Part shown: positions 1-8,783 of the stretch, piece after piece
Numbering within the stretch: the stretch's first letter is position 1
Layout of the letters: each line of letters begins with the position of its first letter
Source of the DNA: Mesorhizobium sp. M2E.F.Ca.ET.219.01.1.1
Lineage (GTDB): Bacteria > Pseudomonadota > Alphaproteobacteria > Rhizobiales > Rhizobiaceae
NCBI RefSeq assembly: GCF_004016445.2
Contig: NZ_SADT02000001.1
Location: 229,630 to 293,629 of the forward strand
Direction of reading: 5' to 3'
Length of the DNA stretch: 64,000 nucleotides
The notes under the pieces: generated by a model
What the model was told of the DNA's origin: nothing
The model's database searches: none
What the model saw: only the letters and a program-made list of their open reading frames with translations
Made by a program: the position numbers and the translations under genes

Positions 1-25
1 CCTGCGCCGCAAACCGGAGCCGACC

Positions 26-1327
26 ATGACCGCAAACCTCCCAGCCGCGCCCAGCCAGGACAGTGCTCCCCGGCAGGCGCTCGTCATGTCCACCATCGCC
101 TTCACCGTGTGCTTCGCGGTGTGGACGATCTTTTCCATCATCGGCGTACGCATCAAGCAGGAGCTTGGGCTGAACGAGACCGAGTTCGGCCTGCTCGTCG
201 GCACGCCGATCCTCACCGGTTCGCTCGTGCGCATGGTGCTCGGCGTCTGGACCGACCGTTATGGCGGACGCCTAGTCTACACTCTGACGATGCTTGCCGC
301 CGCGGTCGCGACCTTCCTGCTCGCCTTCGCGCATACCTACGGGCAGATGCTGCTCGCCGCGCTCGGCGTCGGGCTCGCGGGCGGCTCCTTCGCCGTCGGC
401 GTCGCCTATGTCTCGCGCTTCTTCCCCGCCGGCAGACAAGGCACGGCGCTCGGCATCTTCGGCGTCGGCAATGTCGGCGCGGCGGTCACCAAGTTCCTGG
501 CGCCGCTCGTGCTGCTAGCCTGGGGCTGGCAGTCGGTGGCGCTGATCTGGGCCGCGGCGCTGGTCGTCATGGCGATCGTGTTCTGGTTCACCACCAATGA
601 CGATCCGGTCATCCGCGAGCGCCGCGCCGGCAACGCGGCGCCGGCGAGGAGCTTCTGGCAGGAATTCGCGCCGCTGAAGAACCTGCAGGTCTGGCGCTTC
701 GCCTTCTACTATTTCTTCGCCTTCGGCGCGTTCGTGGCGCTGTCGCTGTGGCTGCCGCGTTATCTCATCGGCGTCTACGGATTCGGCATCGCCACGGCCG
801 GCATGATCGGCGCCGCCTATTCAATTCCGGCAAGCATCTTCCGCGCCTATGGTGGCGTGCTGTCCGACCGCATCGGCGCCCGCACCGTGCTCTACTGGAC
901 CTTCAGCGTCTCTGCCGTCGCGACCCTCGTTCTGTCTCTCCCCTCGGCAGATTACGTGGTGCGCGGCATCAGCGGGCCGATCCCGTTCCACTTCGAGATC
1001 GGCCCGCTCGCCTTCATCGCCATCGCCTCCGTGCTCGGCTTCTTCATGAGCCTCGGCAAGGCCGCGGTCTACAAGCATATCCCCGTCTACTACCCGCAGA
1101 GCGTCGGCGCGGTCGGCGGCGTGGTCGGCATGATCGGCGGTCTCGGCGGCTTCATCCTGCCGATCGCGTTCGGCGCGCTGAACGACCTAACCGGCGTCTG
1201 GTCGAGCTGCTTCATGCTGCTCTTTGTGATCGTCTTGTCCTGCCTGGTCTGGATGCACTTCAGCATCCGCCGGATGGAGCGCCAGGCCGCCGTCAAGACG
1301 TCGTCCCTTTCCTATGCCGCCGAATAG
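26..1327 (+). CDS. narK: Nitrate/nitrite transporter, MFS NarK type
   Basis: Inner-membrane transporter that would import nitrate, or exchange it for nitrite, for assimilation. The 433 residues and about twelve hydrophobic segments fit the NarK family of major facilitators. Two glycine-rich nitrate-signature stretches are visible: GIFGVGNVGAAVTKF at about residues 143-157 and a second one, GVVGMIGGLGGF, in the C-terminal half. A GGAG box at 16-19 supports the start at 26. Its last codons end 13 bases before nirB, so it is read with the nitrite and nitrate reductase genes. The real promoter lies before the window or in its first bases. It could favour nitrite export over nitrate import; sequence alone does not decide. 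Confidence 0.92.
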   Translation: MTANLPAAPSQDSAPRQALVMSTIAFTVCFAVWTIFSIIGVRIKQELGLNETEFGLLVGTPILTGSLVRMVLGVWTDRYGGRLVYTLTMLAAAVATFLLAFAHTYGQMLLAALGVGLAGGSFAVGVAYVSRFFPAGRQGTALGIFGVGNVGAAVTKFLAPLVLLAWGWQSVALIWAAALVVMAIVFWFTTNDDPVIRERRAGNAAPARSFWQEFAPLKNLQVWRFAFYYFFAFGAFVALSLWLPRYLIGVYGFGIATAGMIGAAYSIPASIFRAYGGVLSDRIGARTVLYWTFSVSAVATLVLSLPSADYVVRGISGPIPFHFEIGPLAFIAIASVLGFFMSLGKAAVYKHIPVYYPQSVGAVGGVVGMIGGLGGFILPIAFGALNDLTGVWSSCFMLLFVIVLSCLVWMHFSIRRMERQAAVKTSSLSYAAE

Positions 1328-1340
1328 ACCGGAGAGCGAC

Positions 1341-3791
1341 ATGAGCGAAAAACTCGTCATCATTGGCAACGGCATGGCGCCGGGCAGGATGCTGGAACAC
1401 CTGCTGGAAGCGGCGCCCGACCGTTACAGCGTCACCATCTTCAACGCCGAGCCGCGCGTGAACTACGACCGCATCATGCTGTCGCCGGTGCTGTCGGGCG
1501 AGAAGGCGTTCGAGGAAATCGTCATCCATGGCGATGGCTGGTACATCAAGCACGGCATCACCCTCTACAAGGGCCACCGGATCGTCGCCATCAACAGGGA
1601 CGCGAAGACCGTCACCTCCGACCGCGGCGTGACCGAGAGCTACGACCGGCTGGTCATCGCCACCGGCTCGGTGCCCTTCATCATCCCGGTGCCGGGCAAG
1701 GAATTGCCGGGCGTGCTCACCTACCGCGACCTCGACGACGTCAACGCCATGCTGCTCGCCGCGCAGTCGCGCGCCAAGGCGGTCGTCATCGGCGGCGGCC
1801 TGCTTGGGCTCGAAGCCGCGGCGGGTCTGAAAGAACAGGGCATGGACGTCACCGTGCTGCACGTGATGCCGACGCTGATGGAACGCCAGCTCGACCCGGC
1901 CGCCGGCTACCTGCTGCAGAAAGCCGTCGAGGCGCGCGGCATCAAGGTGATGACCAAGGCCAACACCAAGGCCATTGTCGGCAACGGCAAGGTCGAGGGT
2001 GTCGAACTGATGGACGGCACGATCATCCCCGCGACGCTGGTCGTGATGGCGGTCGGCATCCGCCCGAGCACTGCTTTGGCCAAGGATGCCGGGCTCGAGG
2101 TCAATCGCGGCATCGTCGTCGACGACCGCATGCGGACATCCGATCCGGCTGTCATGGCGCTCGGCGAATGCGCGGAAGTCGGCGGCCATGTCTATGGGCT
2201 GGTCGCGCCGCTTTATGAGATGGCGCGGGTCGCGGCGGCCGGGCTGGCGGACGGCGAGGACAGGCGCTTCGTCCACTCCGACACGCCGACCAAGCTCAAG
2301 GTGACCGGCATCGATCTCTATTCGCTGGGCGACTTCGCCGACGGCGAGGACCGCGAGGAGATCATCCTGCGCGACGCATCCGCCGGCATCTACAAGCGCG
2401 TCGTGCTGCAGGACAACCGCATCATCGGCACCGTGCTGTTCGGCGAGACGGGCGACGGCGCCTGGTTCAACGACCTCAAGAAGAAGGCGACCGACATCTC
2501 CGAGATGCGCGACACGCTGATCTTCGGCCAGGCGTTCCAGGGAGGCGTTTCCTCGGACCCTTTGGCGGCCGTTGCGGCACTGGCGGATGATGCGGAAATC
2601 TGCGGCTGCAACGGCGTCTGCAAGGGCAAGATCACCGGCGCGATCACCGGCAAGGGCCTGACCGGGCTCGACGACGTGCGCGCTCACACCAAGGCCTCGG
2701 CCTCGTGCGGCTCGTGCACCGGCCTCGTCGAGCAACTGCTGAAGCTCACGCTGGGCGAAGCCTACAATCCGGCGGCTGTGCAGCCGATGTGCGGCTGCAC
2801 GAGCCTCGGCCATGACGATGTGCGGCGCCTGATCAAGGCGAAGAGCCTGAAGACAATTCCGGCCGTCATGCAGGAGCTCGAATGGAAGACCTCCTGCGGC
2901 TGCGCCAAATGCAGGCCGGCGCTCAACTACTATCTGGTCTGCGATTGGCCTGACCAATATGCCGACGACTATCAGTCGCGCTTCATCAACGAGCGCGTGC
3001 ACGCCAACATCCAGAAGGACGGCACCTATTCGGTCGTGCCGCGCATGTGGGGCGGGGTGACCAGCGCCGACGAGCTGCGCGCCATCGCCGACGTGGTCGA
3101 CAAGTTCGAGATCCCGATGGTCAAGGTGACCGGCGGCCAGCGCATCGACATGCTGGGCATCCGCAAGGAAGACCTGCCCGCGGTGTGGGCCGATCTCGGC
3201 AAGGCCGGTTTCGTCTCCGGCCATGCCTATGCCAAGGGCCTGCGCACGGTAAAGACCTGCGTCGGCACCGACTGGTGCCGGTTCGGCACGCAGGATTCGA
3301 CCGGGCTCGGCATCCGCATCGAAAAATTCATGTGGGGGTCGTGGACGCCGGCCAAGGTAAAGATGGCGGTGTCGGGGTGCCCACGCAATTGCGCAGAGGC
3401 GACCTGCAAGGATGTCGGCGTGGTGTGCGTCGACTCCGGCTACGAGATCCATTTCGCGGGCGCTGCCGGCCTCGACATCAAGGGCACCGAGGTGCTGGGT
3501 CTGGTGAAGACCGAGGACGAGGCCCTGGAGGTGATCGTGGCGCTCGTCCAGATGTATCGCGAGCAGGCGCGCTATCTCGAGCGCATCTACAAATGGGCCA
3601 AGCGGATCGGCACCGCCGAGATCAAAAAGCAGATCCTGGACGACGCCGAGAAGCGCAAGGTCTACTACCAGCGCTTCGTCTTTTCCCAGAAATTCGCCCA
3701 GGTGGATCCGTGGTCGGAGCGCGTCTCCGGCAAGGACAAGCATGAGTTCCGACCGATGGCCTCGGTCGGGTTCGCGGAGGCGGCGGAGTGA
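1341..3791 (+). CDS. nirB: Assimilatory nitrite reductase [NAD(P)H] large subunit
   Basis: Cytoplasmic enzyme reducing nitrite to ammonium with NAD(P)H. From the N-terminus: an FAD/NAD(P) pyridine-nucleotide oxidoreductase module starting at VIIGNGMAPGRM, a BFD-like [2Fe-2S] region near residue 420 (CGCNGVCKG, then CGSC) with a second CGC/CAKC cluster, and the siroheme half carrying Cys-x5-Cys (CVGTDWC, near residue 640) and Cys-x3-Cys (CPRNC, near residue 680) for the 4Fe-4S/siroheme centre. The 816 residues are normal for NirB. The ATG at 1341 follows a GGAGAG box (1331-1336); an in-frame ATG at 1314 overlaps the transporter gene and lacks one. It overlaps nirD by four bases. Confidence 0.97.
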   Translation: MSEKLVIIGNGMAPGRMLEHLLEAAPDRYSVTIFNAEPRVNYDRIMLSPVLSGEKAFEEIVIHGDGWYIKHGITLYKGHRIVAINRDAKTVTSDRGVTESYDRLVIATGSVPFIIPVPGKELPGVLTYRDLDDVNAMLLAAQSRAKAVVIGGGLLGLEAAAGLKEQGMDVTVLHVMPTLMERQLDPAAGYLLQKAVEARGIKVMTKANTKAIVGNGKVEGVELMDGTIIPATLVVMAVGIRPSTALAKDAGLEVNRGIVVDDRMRTSDPAVMALGECAEVGGHVYGLVAPLYEMARVAAAGLADGEDRRFVHSDTPTKLKVTGIDLYSLGDFADGEDREEIILRDASAGIYKRVVLQDNRIIGTVLFGETGDGAWFNDLKKKATDISEMRDTLIFGQAFQGGVSSDPLAAVAALADDAEICGCNGVCKGKITGAITGKGLTGLDDVRAHTKASASCGSCTGLVEQLLKLTLGEAYNPAAVQPMCGCTSLGHDDVRRLIKAKSLKTIPAVMQELEWKTSCGCAKCRPALNYYLVCDWPDQYADDYQSRFINERVHANIQKDGTYSVVPRMWGGVTSADELRAIADVVDKFEIPMVKVTGGQRIDMLGIRKEDLPAVWADLGKAGFVSGHAYAKGLRTVKTCVGTDWCRFGTQDSTGLGIRIEKFMWGSWTPAKVKMAVSGCPRNCAEATCKDVGVVCVDSGYEIHFAGAAGLDIKGTEVLGLVKTEDEALEVIVALVQMYREQARYLERIYKWAKRIGTAEIKKQILDDAEKRKVYYQRFVFSQKFAQVDPWSERVSGKDKHEFRPMASVGFAEAAE

Positions 3792-4126
3792 CGAATATGA
3801 ACTGGATCGCCATCGGCTGCATCGCCGACATCCCGCCGCGCGGCGCTCGTTGCGTCGCCACACCGCAAGGCAAGATCGCGGTCTTCCGCACCGCGGACGA
3901 CCAGATCTTCGCCATAGACGACCACTGCCCGCACAAGGGCGGGCCGCTCAGCCAGGGCATCGTCCACGGCGCGGCGGTCACCTGCCCGCTGCACAATTGG
4001 GTGATCTCGCTGGAGACGGGCAAGGCGCTCGGCGCGGACGAAGGCTCGGTCAGGACTATCCCGGTCAGGGTCGAGGGCGAGCGGCTGTTCATCGCGCTCG
4101 AAGCGCTGGCCTCGAAAGCGGCCTGA
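3788..4126 (+). CDS. nirD: Nitrite reductase small subunit, Rieske-type
   Basis: Small partner of NirB. The 112-residue protein is a Rieske-like ferredoxin domain that keeps both metal-binding pairs, CPHKGG at about residues 46-51 and CPLHNW at about residues 66-71. Many NirD proteins have lost these ligands, so this copy may still carry a [2Fe-2S] cluster. The start is either the GTG at 3788, which overlaps the nirB stop by four bases, or the ATG at 3797 (protein starting MNWIAIG); both are in frame. It sits between nirB and nasA with only three bases before the latter, a normal nitrate-assimilation arrangement. Confidence 0.95.
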   Translation: MTNMNWIAIGCIADIPPRGARCVATPQGKIAVFRTADDQIFAIDDHCPHKGGPLSQGIVHGAAVTCPLHNWVISLETGKALGADEGSVRTIPVRVEGERLFIALEALASKAA

Positions 4127-4129
4127 GGC

Positions 4130-6799
4130 ATGGAGGAAGCGCGCGAGGTGAGGACCACCTGCCCCTATTGCGGGGTGGGCTGCGGCGTGCTGGCCAAGGT
4201 CGCCGCGGACGACAAGACGACCGTCCGCGGCGATCCCGACCATCCGGCCAATTTCGGCAAGCTGTGCTCGAAGGGGGCGGCGCTCGGCGAGACGCTCGGG
4301 CTCGAAGGCCGTCTGCTCCAGCCGGAAATCCGAGGCAAGCCGGTAAGCTGGGATGAAGCGCTCGACCTCGTGGCCGAGAAATTCTCGCGCGCGATTGCCG
4401 AGCATGGACCGGACTCGGTTGCCTTCTACGTCTCCGGCCAGTTGCTCACCGAGGATTATTACGTCGCCAACAAGCTGATGAAGGGGTTTGTCGGCTCGGC
4501 CAATATCGATACCAATTCGCGGCTCTGCATGGCGTCGTCCGTCGCCGGCCACCGCCGCGCCTTCGGCGAGGACATCGTTCCTGGCGTCTATGACGATTTC
4601 GAGTGCGCCGATCTCATCGTGCTCACCGGCTCCAACACCGCATGGTGCCATCCCGTGCTCTACCAGCGCATGCTGGCGGCGCGCCGAGAGCGTGGGACGA
4701 AAATCGTCGTCATCGATCCGCGCCGCACCGCTACGACCGACGAATGCGACCTGCATCTGGCGCTCGATCCGGGCACGGATGTGCTGTTGTTCAACGGGTT
4801 GCTCGCGCATCTCGTCCAGACCGGAAAGATCGATCCGGATTTCATCCGTGAGCATACATCGGGCTTCGATGCCTCGGCCGCGCTGGCTTGCGCCGACGCG
4901 CCGTCGATCGCGCGTGTCGCGAAAGGCTGCGGATTGGCGGCCACGGGCGTCGGGGCCTTCTACGATCTCTTCGCAGGGACAGAGCGGACCGTCATCGTCT
5001 ACAGCCAGGGCGTCAATCAGTCGGCGCATGGAACCGACAAGGTCAACGCCATCATCAATTGCCATCTCGCCACCGGCCGCATCGGCAAGCCCGGCACGGG
5101 GCCGTTCTCAGTCACTGGGCAGCCGAACGCCATGGGCGGCCGCGAGGTGGGCGGCCTGGCCAACCAGCTTGCCGCGCATATGGACTTCGCGGACGAGGCC
5201 AACATCGACCGCGTGTCCCGCTTCTGGAAGGCGCCCGACATCGCGCGGCGCGGTGGCCTGAAAGCCGTGGACATGTTCCAGGCAGTTGCCGAAGGCCGTA
5301 TCAAGGCCCTGTGGGTCATGGGCACCAATCCCGCCGTCAGTATGCCGGATGCAGCGCGGGTACGGGCCGCACTGTCCAAATGCGATTTCGTCGTCGTCTC
5401 GGACGTGACCCGCACCGACACCACGCGCTATGCCGACGTGCTGCTGCCGGCCGCCGCCTGGGGCGAGAAGGACGGCACGGTCACCAATTCGGAGCGACGC
5501 CTCTCGCGCCAGCGGTCTTTCCTGCCGGCGCCGGGCGAGGCGAAAGCCGACTGGCGCATCGTCTGCGATGTCGCCGCCCGCATGGGCTTTGGCGATGCCT
5601 TCGCCTACAAGACGCCGGTAGAGATATTCCGCGAGCACGCCGCGCTGTCTGCTTTCGAGAATAGCGGCGCGCGGCTGTTCGACCTTGGCGGGCTGACCGG
5701 CCTTAGCGACACGGATTACGATACCTTCGCGCCGCGCCATTGGCCTGCGCCGGAGCAGCGCAAGAAGCAGACAAGATTGTTCGCCGACGGCCGTTTTCCG
5801 ACACCCGACGGCCGCGCGCGTTTCGTGCCGGTGCGGCAAGAGGCAACGGCCTTCACCGTCGACGCCGACTATCCGCTTGCCCTCAACACCGGCCGGCTGC
5901 GCGACCAGTGGCACACCATGACGCGCACCGGCAACGTGCCGCGTTTGACGGCGAACGCGCCGGAGCCGGCGGTCGACATCAACCCGGGGGATGCGGCCGC
6001 GCACCGTCTCAAGGATGGCGATCTCGCCCATCTCTCGACGCGCTTCGGCTTCGTCCGTGCGAGGGTGCGGGTGTCGGAAGCACAGCGGCGCGGCCAGGCC
6101 TTCCTGCCCATGCATTGGAGCGGGCAGTTCGCGGCCAAGGCCGCGGCTGGCCTCTTATCCTCACCGGTGACCGATCCGCATTCCGGCCAGCCGGAACTCA
6201 AGCATGTTCCGGTGAGGATCGTGCGCGAGAACACCGGCTGGGCCGGCTTGCTCATCACCCGCCGTGATCTCAGGCCAACGGGTTTCGTCCACTGGAGCCG
6301 GCATGCGGTCGAGGGCGGCTGGGTCTACGAGCTGACCGGAACCGAACCGCCGGACCAGGGCATTCTCCTGGCGCGCAAGCTGCTCGCTGTCCAGCGGCAG
6401 GATCAGCTTCTGGAATACACCGATCGCCGCGGGCTCTCCTATCGCGCTGCAGCCATCGACGATGGGGGCGCCATGGCCGAGGCTCTGCTGGTCGCCGCCC
6501 CGGGGCAGTTGCCGGCGCGCGACTGGCTGGTGTCGCTGCTCGCCACTCGCCAGCCGCTATCGCCCACCGATCGTCATGCGCTTTTGTCGGGACGGTCGCC
6601 TGTGCCGATGCCCGCCATCGGGCGGGTCGTGTGCGCCTGCTTCCATGTCGGCGCCAACCAGCTTGCGTCAGCGGTCGCGGCCGGATGCGGCAGCCTCGAA
6701 GCCATCGGCTCGACGCTGCGCGCCGGCACCAATTGCGGCTCGTGCCGCTCCGAGATCAGGGCGATCATCGATGCCCGTCATGTGCAGGCGGCGGAGTGA
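4130..6799 (+). CDS. nasA: Assimilatory nitrate reductase catalytic subunit
   Basis: Cytoplasmic molybdenum enzyme that reduces nitrate to nitrite, feeding NirBD. The N-terminus carries the 4Fe-4S ligands CPYCGVGC (residues 11-18) and a fourth Cys in GKLCSKG. The body has bis-MGD molybdopterin oxidoreductase motifs such as NSRLCMASS and TNPAVSMPDAAR. From about residue 834 there is an appended BFD-type [2Fe-2S] domain (CACFHVG, then NCGSCRSEI), as in NasA proteins that take electrons directly from a small reductase. The 889 residues match that fused form. It is the last gene of the operon; the convergent ABC permease gene ends 14 bases away. No separate NasC-type electron-transfer subunit is present in the window. 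Confidence 0.95.
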   Translation: MEEAREVRTTCPYCGVGCGVLAKVAADDKTTVRGDPDHPANFGKLCSKGAALGETLGLEGRLLQPEIRGKPVSWDEALDLVAEKFSRAIAEHGPDSVAFYVSGQLLTEDYYVANKLMKGFVGSANIDTNSRLCMASSVAGHRRAFGEDIVPGVYDDFECADLIVLTGSNTAWCHPVLYQRMLAARRERGTKIVVIDPRRTATTDECDLHLALDPGTDVLLFNGLLAHLVQTGKIDPDFIREHTSGFDASAALACADAPSIARVAKGCGLAATGVGAFYDLFAGTERTVIVYSQGVNQSAHGTDKVNAIINCHLATGRIGKPGTGPFSVTGQPNAMGGREVGGLANQLAAHMDFADEANIDRVSRFWKAPDIARRGGLKAVDMFQAVAEGRIKALWVMGTNPAVSMPDAARVRAALSKCDFVVVSDVTRTDTTRYADVLLPAAAWGEKDGTVTNSERRLSRQRSFLPAPGEAKADWRIVCDVAARMGFGDAFAYKTPVEIFREHAALSAFENSGARLFDLGGLTGLSDTDYDTFAPRHWPAPEQRKKQTRLFADGRFPTPDGRARFVPVRQEATAFTVDADYPLALNTGRLRDQWHTMTRTGNVPRLTANAPEPAVDINPGDAAAHRLKDGDLAHLSTRFGFVRARVRVSEAQRRGQAFLPMHWSGQFAAKAAAGLLSSPVTDPHSGQPELKHVPVRIVRENTGWAGLLITRRDLRPTGFVHWSRHAVEGGWVYELTGTEPPDQGILLARKLLAVQRQDQLLEYTDRRGLSYRAAAIDDGGAMAEALLVAAPGQLPARDWLVSLLATRQPLSPTDRHALLSGRSPVPMPAIGRVVCACFHVGANQLASAVAAGCGSLEAIGSTLRAGTNCGSCRSEIRAIIDARHVQAAE

Positions 6800-6813
6800 G
6801 CCGTCCGCCAGCC

Positions 6814-7800
6814 CTACCGATCCTCGACGATCCGCAGATAGGCCGCCGTCACGAACAGCACGATGAAACCGAACAGGATGCGGCGGCCGCCTTCGGGCAT
6901 CTGCAGGATGGTGAGCAGCGTCGTCAGCACGGTCAGGATCAGCGCACCGATAATGGTGCCCATGTAGCCGCCGCGGCCGCCGAAGATCGAGGTGCCGCCA
7001 ATGACGGCGGCGGCCACCGAAGGCAGCACCAGCGGTTCGGCGAGCGACAGCGAGGGCGCCTTGATCAGGCCGATATAGAGCAGGCCGGTGATGCCGGCGA
7101 GCAGGCTGGAGAGGATGTAGAGCGCGGTGATCACCTGCCAGTAGCGGACGCCGGACAGGCGTGCGGCGCGCTCATTGTCGCCGACGGCGTAGAGCAGGCG
7201 GCCGAAGCCGGTGCGGTTCAGCATGAAGACGATCAGCACCGCCACCGGTACGAACAGCAGAAGCGCATTGGGAAAACCGTAGGTGACGCCGGTGCCCAGC
7301 CAGTTGAGGAAATCCGGGATCTTCGCGCCGGACGCGATCACGGTGCGCTGGTAGACCTGCAGGAAGCCGGTGCCGATCAGGCTGGTGCCGAGCGTCATGA
7401 TCAGCGGATGCACCCGGAACACGCCGACGCCGATGCCGTTGACGAGGCCGATCAGCACGGCGGGCAGCATGGCCAGCAGGAACGCCACCGTCGGATCCTG
7501 ATTGACGATCTGGGTCGCCATGATGAAGGCGCTCATCGTAGCCACTGTGCCGACGGAAAGGTCGATGCCGCCGGTCAGCATGGTCATGGTCTGGCAGCCG
7601 GCGAGGATCGCCAGCGGAATGGCGAATTTCGCCGTGTTGGCGAGCCAGCGCTCGTTGACGATGCCGGGGCGCAGGATCTGCAGGATCACCACGAGGATGA
7701 TCAAAAGGATGATCAGAGGAATCAGCGGCCGGTCCGCCATGAAGCGCTTCAGGCGGCGGCCGAACGAAACGGGCCGGGGCATGGTCGCGATGTCGGTCAT
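6814..7800 (-). CDS. Sugar ABC transporter permease (CUT2 family)
   Basis: Inner-membrane permease of a ribose/xylose-type importer. The 328-residue protein has a short cytoplasmic N-terminus followed by multiple hydrophobic segments and the conserved CUT2 loop region (LSGVRYWQVITALY, then GGTSIFGGRGGYMG). The start is MTDIATMPRP at 7800, which overlaps the stop of the preceding permease gene by four bases (ATGA). It is the last gene of the operon running from 14885 down, and forms the second half of a heterodimeric channel with the product of 7797-8783. The substrate is not visible from the sequence; the neighbouring dehydrogenases suggest a sugar, polyol or sugar acid. Confidence 0.9.
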   Translation of the reverse strand: MTDIATMPRPVSFGRRLKRFMADRPLIPLIILLIILVVILQILRPGIVNERWLANTAKFAIPLAILAGCQTMTMLTGGIDLSVGTVATMSAFIMATQIVNQDPTVAFLLAMLPAVLIGLVNGIGVGVFRVHPLIMTLGTSLIGTGFLQVYQRTVIASGAKIPDFLNWLGTGVTYGFPNALLLFVPVAVLIVFMLNRTGFGRLLYAVGDNERAARLSGVRYWQVITALYILSSLLAGITGLLYIGLIKAPSLSLAEPLVLPSVAAAVIGGTSIFGGRGGYMGTIIGALILTVLTTLLTILQMPEGGRRILFGFIVLFVTAAYLRIVEDR

Positions 7801-8783
7801 GGCGTTGCTCCTGCCGGGCGGCTCCGCATGGTGATGAAGGCGCCGAACATCACGACCGCGACCATGATTGCGCCTTCGATGATCGCGGTGACATTCGGAT
7901 CGATGGCCAGAAGCGTCAGGTCCGTGCGCACCAGCCTCAGCACGAAGACGGCGATGATCGGCCCGAGCAGGCCGCCCTTGCCGCCCCCGAGCGCGACGCC
8001 GCCCAACACCACCGCGGCGACGCTGGCGAGCAGGTAAGGCCCGGGTATCGGCGCGCCGATGCCGGTGCTGATGGTGAGCGACAGGCCGCCGAGCGCGGCG
8101 AACAGGCCGGAGAGCGCATAGGCGATGATCCTGGTGCGGGCCACCGGCACGCCGCTGCGGAAGGCGGCGAGCTCGTTGCTGCCAATGGCGTAGATGGAAA
8201 GCCCAAGGCGTGAGCGCCTGAGCGGAATCCACACGATGCAGAGGCAGACGACGAGCAGCACCAGCGCCTTCGGCACCCAGGCATCGGCCCAGTCCGGCAG
8301 GCCGGGAATCGGCACGGTGCCGATGACGCTTGCCTTCAGCCATTCGGCGGCCGCGCCTCCGGGAGCGCCGAGCACGAGGAGCGCCGCGCCCTGCAGCACG
8401 AACAGCATGGCCAGGGTGACGACGATGTCGGGCACCCGGGTGACGACGATGAGGATACCGTTCAGCGCGCCGAGGACCAGCCCCATGGCCAGCACGAAGG
8501 GCACGACGAAGAGCGCATATTCCTCGCTGGCGCCGTTCATCATCGAGGCCGCGGTCACGCTGGTCAGCGCCATCATGGCGGCGACCGAAAGGTCGATGCC
8601 GCCGGCGATAACGACGACCGTCTGCGCCGCGACCGCGAAGGCATAGGGTAAGACTGCCCGCGCGAGCGAACCGAAGTCGCCGCTGCCATATCCGGGCTGG
8701 ATCAGCTTGGTGATGACGAAGAGGAAGATCAGCAGGGCGAACAGGCCGGCGACCCAGCCCTGGTTGCGGAAGAAGCGGCTCAT
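7797..8783 (-). CDS. Sugar ABC transporter permease (CUT2 family)
   Basis: First of two paralogous permeases. The 328 residues begin MSRFFRNQGWVAG and show the same membrane topology and conserved GGVALGGGKGG loop as the partner permease. The start at 8783 overlaps the stop of the ATPase gene by four bases, so translation is probably coupled. An upstream in-frame extension exists but lies wholly inside the ATPase gene and is not used. The ATPase, the two permeases and the binding protein at 10526-11560 make a complete importer. Confidence 0.9.
   Translation of the reverse strand: MSRFFRNQGWVAGLFALLIFLFVITKLIQPGYGSGDFGSLARAVLPYAFAVAAQTVVVIAGGIDLSVAAMMALTSVTAASMMNGASEEYALFVVPFVLAMGLVLGALNGILIVVTRVPDIVVTLAMLFVLQGAALLVLGAPGGAAAEWLKASVIGTVPIPGLPDWADAWVPKALVLLVVCLCIVWIPLRRSRLGLSIYAIGSNELAAFRSGVPVARTRIIAYALSGLFAALGGLSLTISTGIGAPIPGPYLLASVAAVVLGGVALGGGKGGLLGPIIAVFVLRLVRTDLTLLAIDPNVTAIIEGAIMVAVVMFGAFITMRSRPAGATP

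Noticed and set aside
1293..3863. Long antisense open frame (856 codons) opposite nirB
   Set aside because: It is Arg, His, Asp and Ala rich with no recognisable domain and lies exactly opposite a highly conserved gene; a typical shadow in high-GC DNA.
3665..5065. Long antisense open frame opposite nirD and nasA
   Set aside because: No domain or ribosome site; the opposite strand carries conserved genes in full.
6631..8037. Plus-strand open frame across the nasA 3' end and the ABC permeases
   Set aside because: Composition is Arg/Gln/His-rich, and it overlaps two genuine permease genes.
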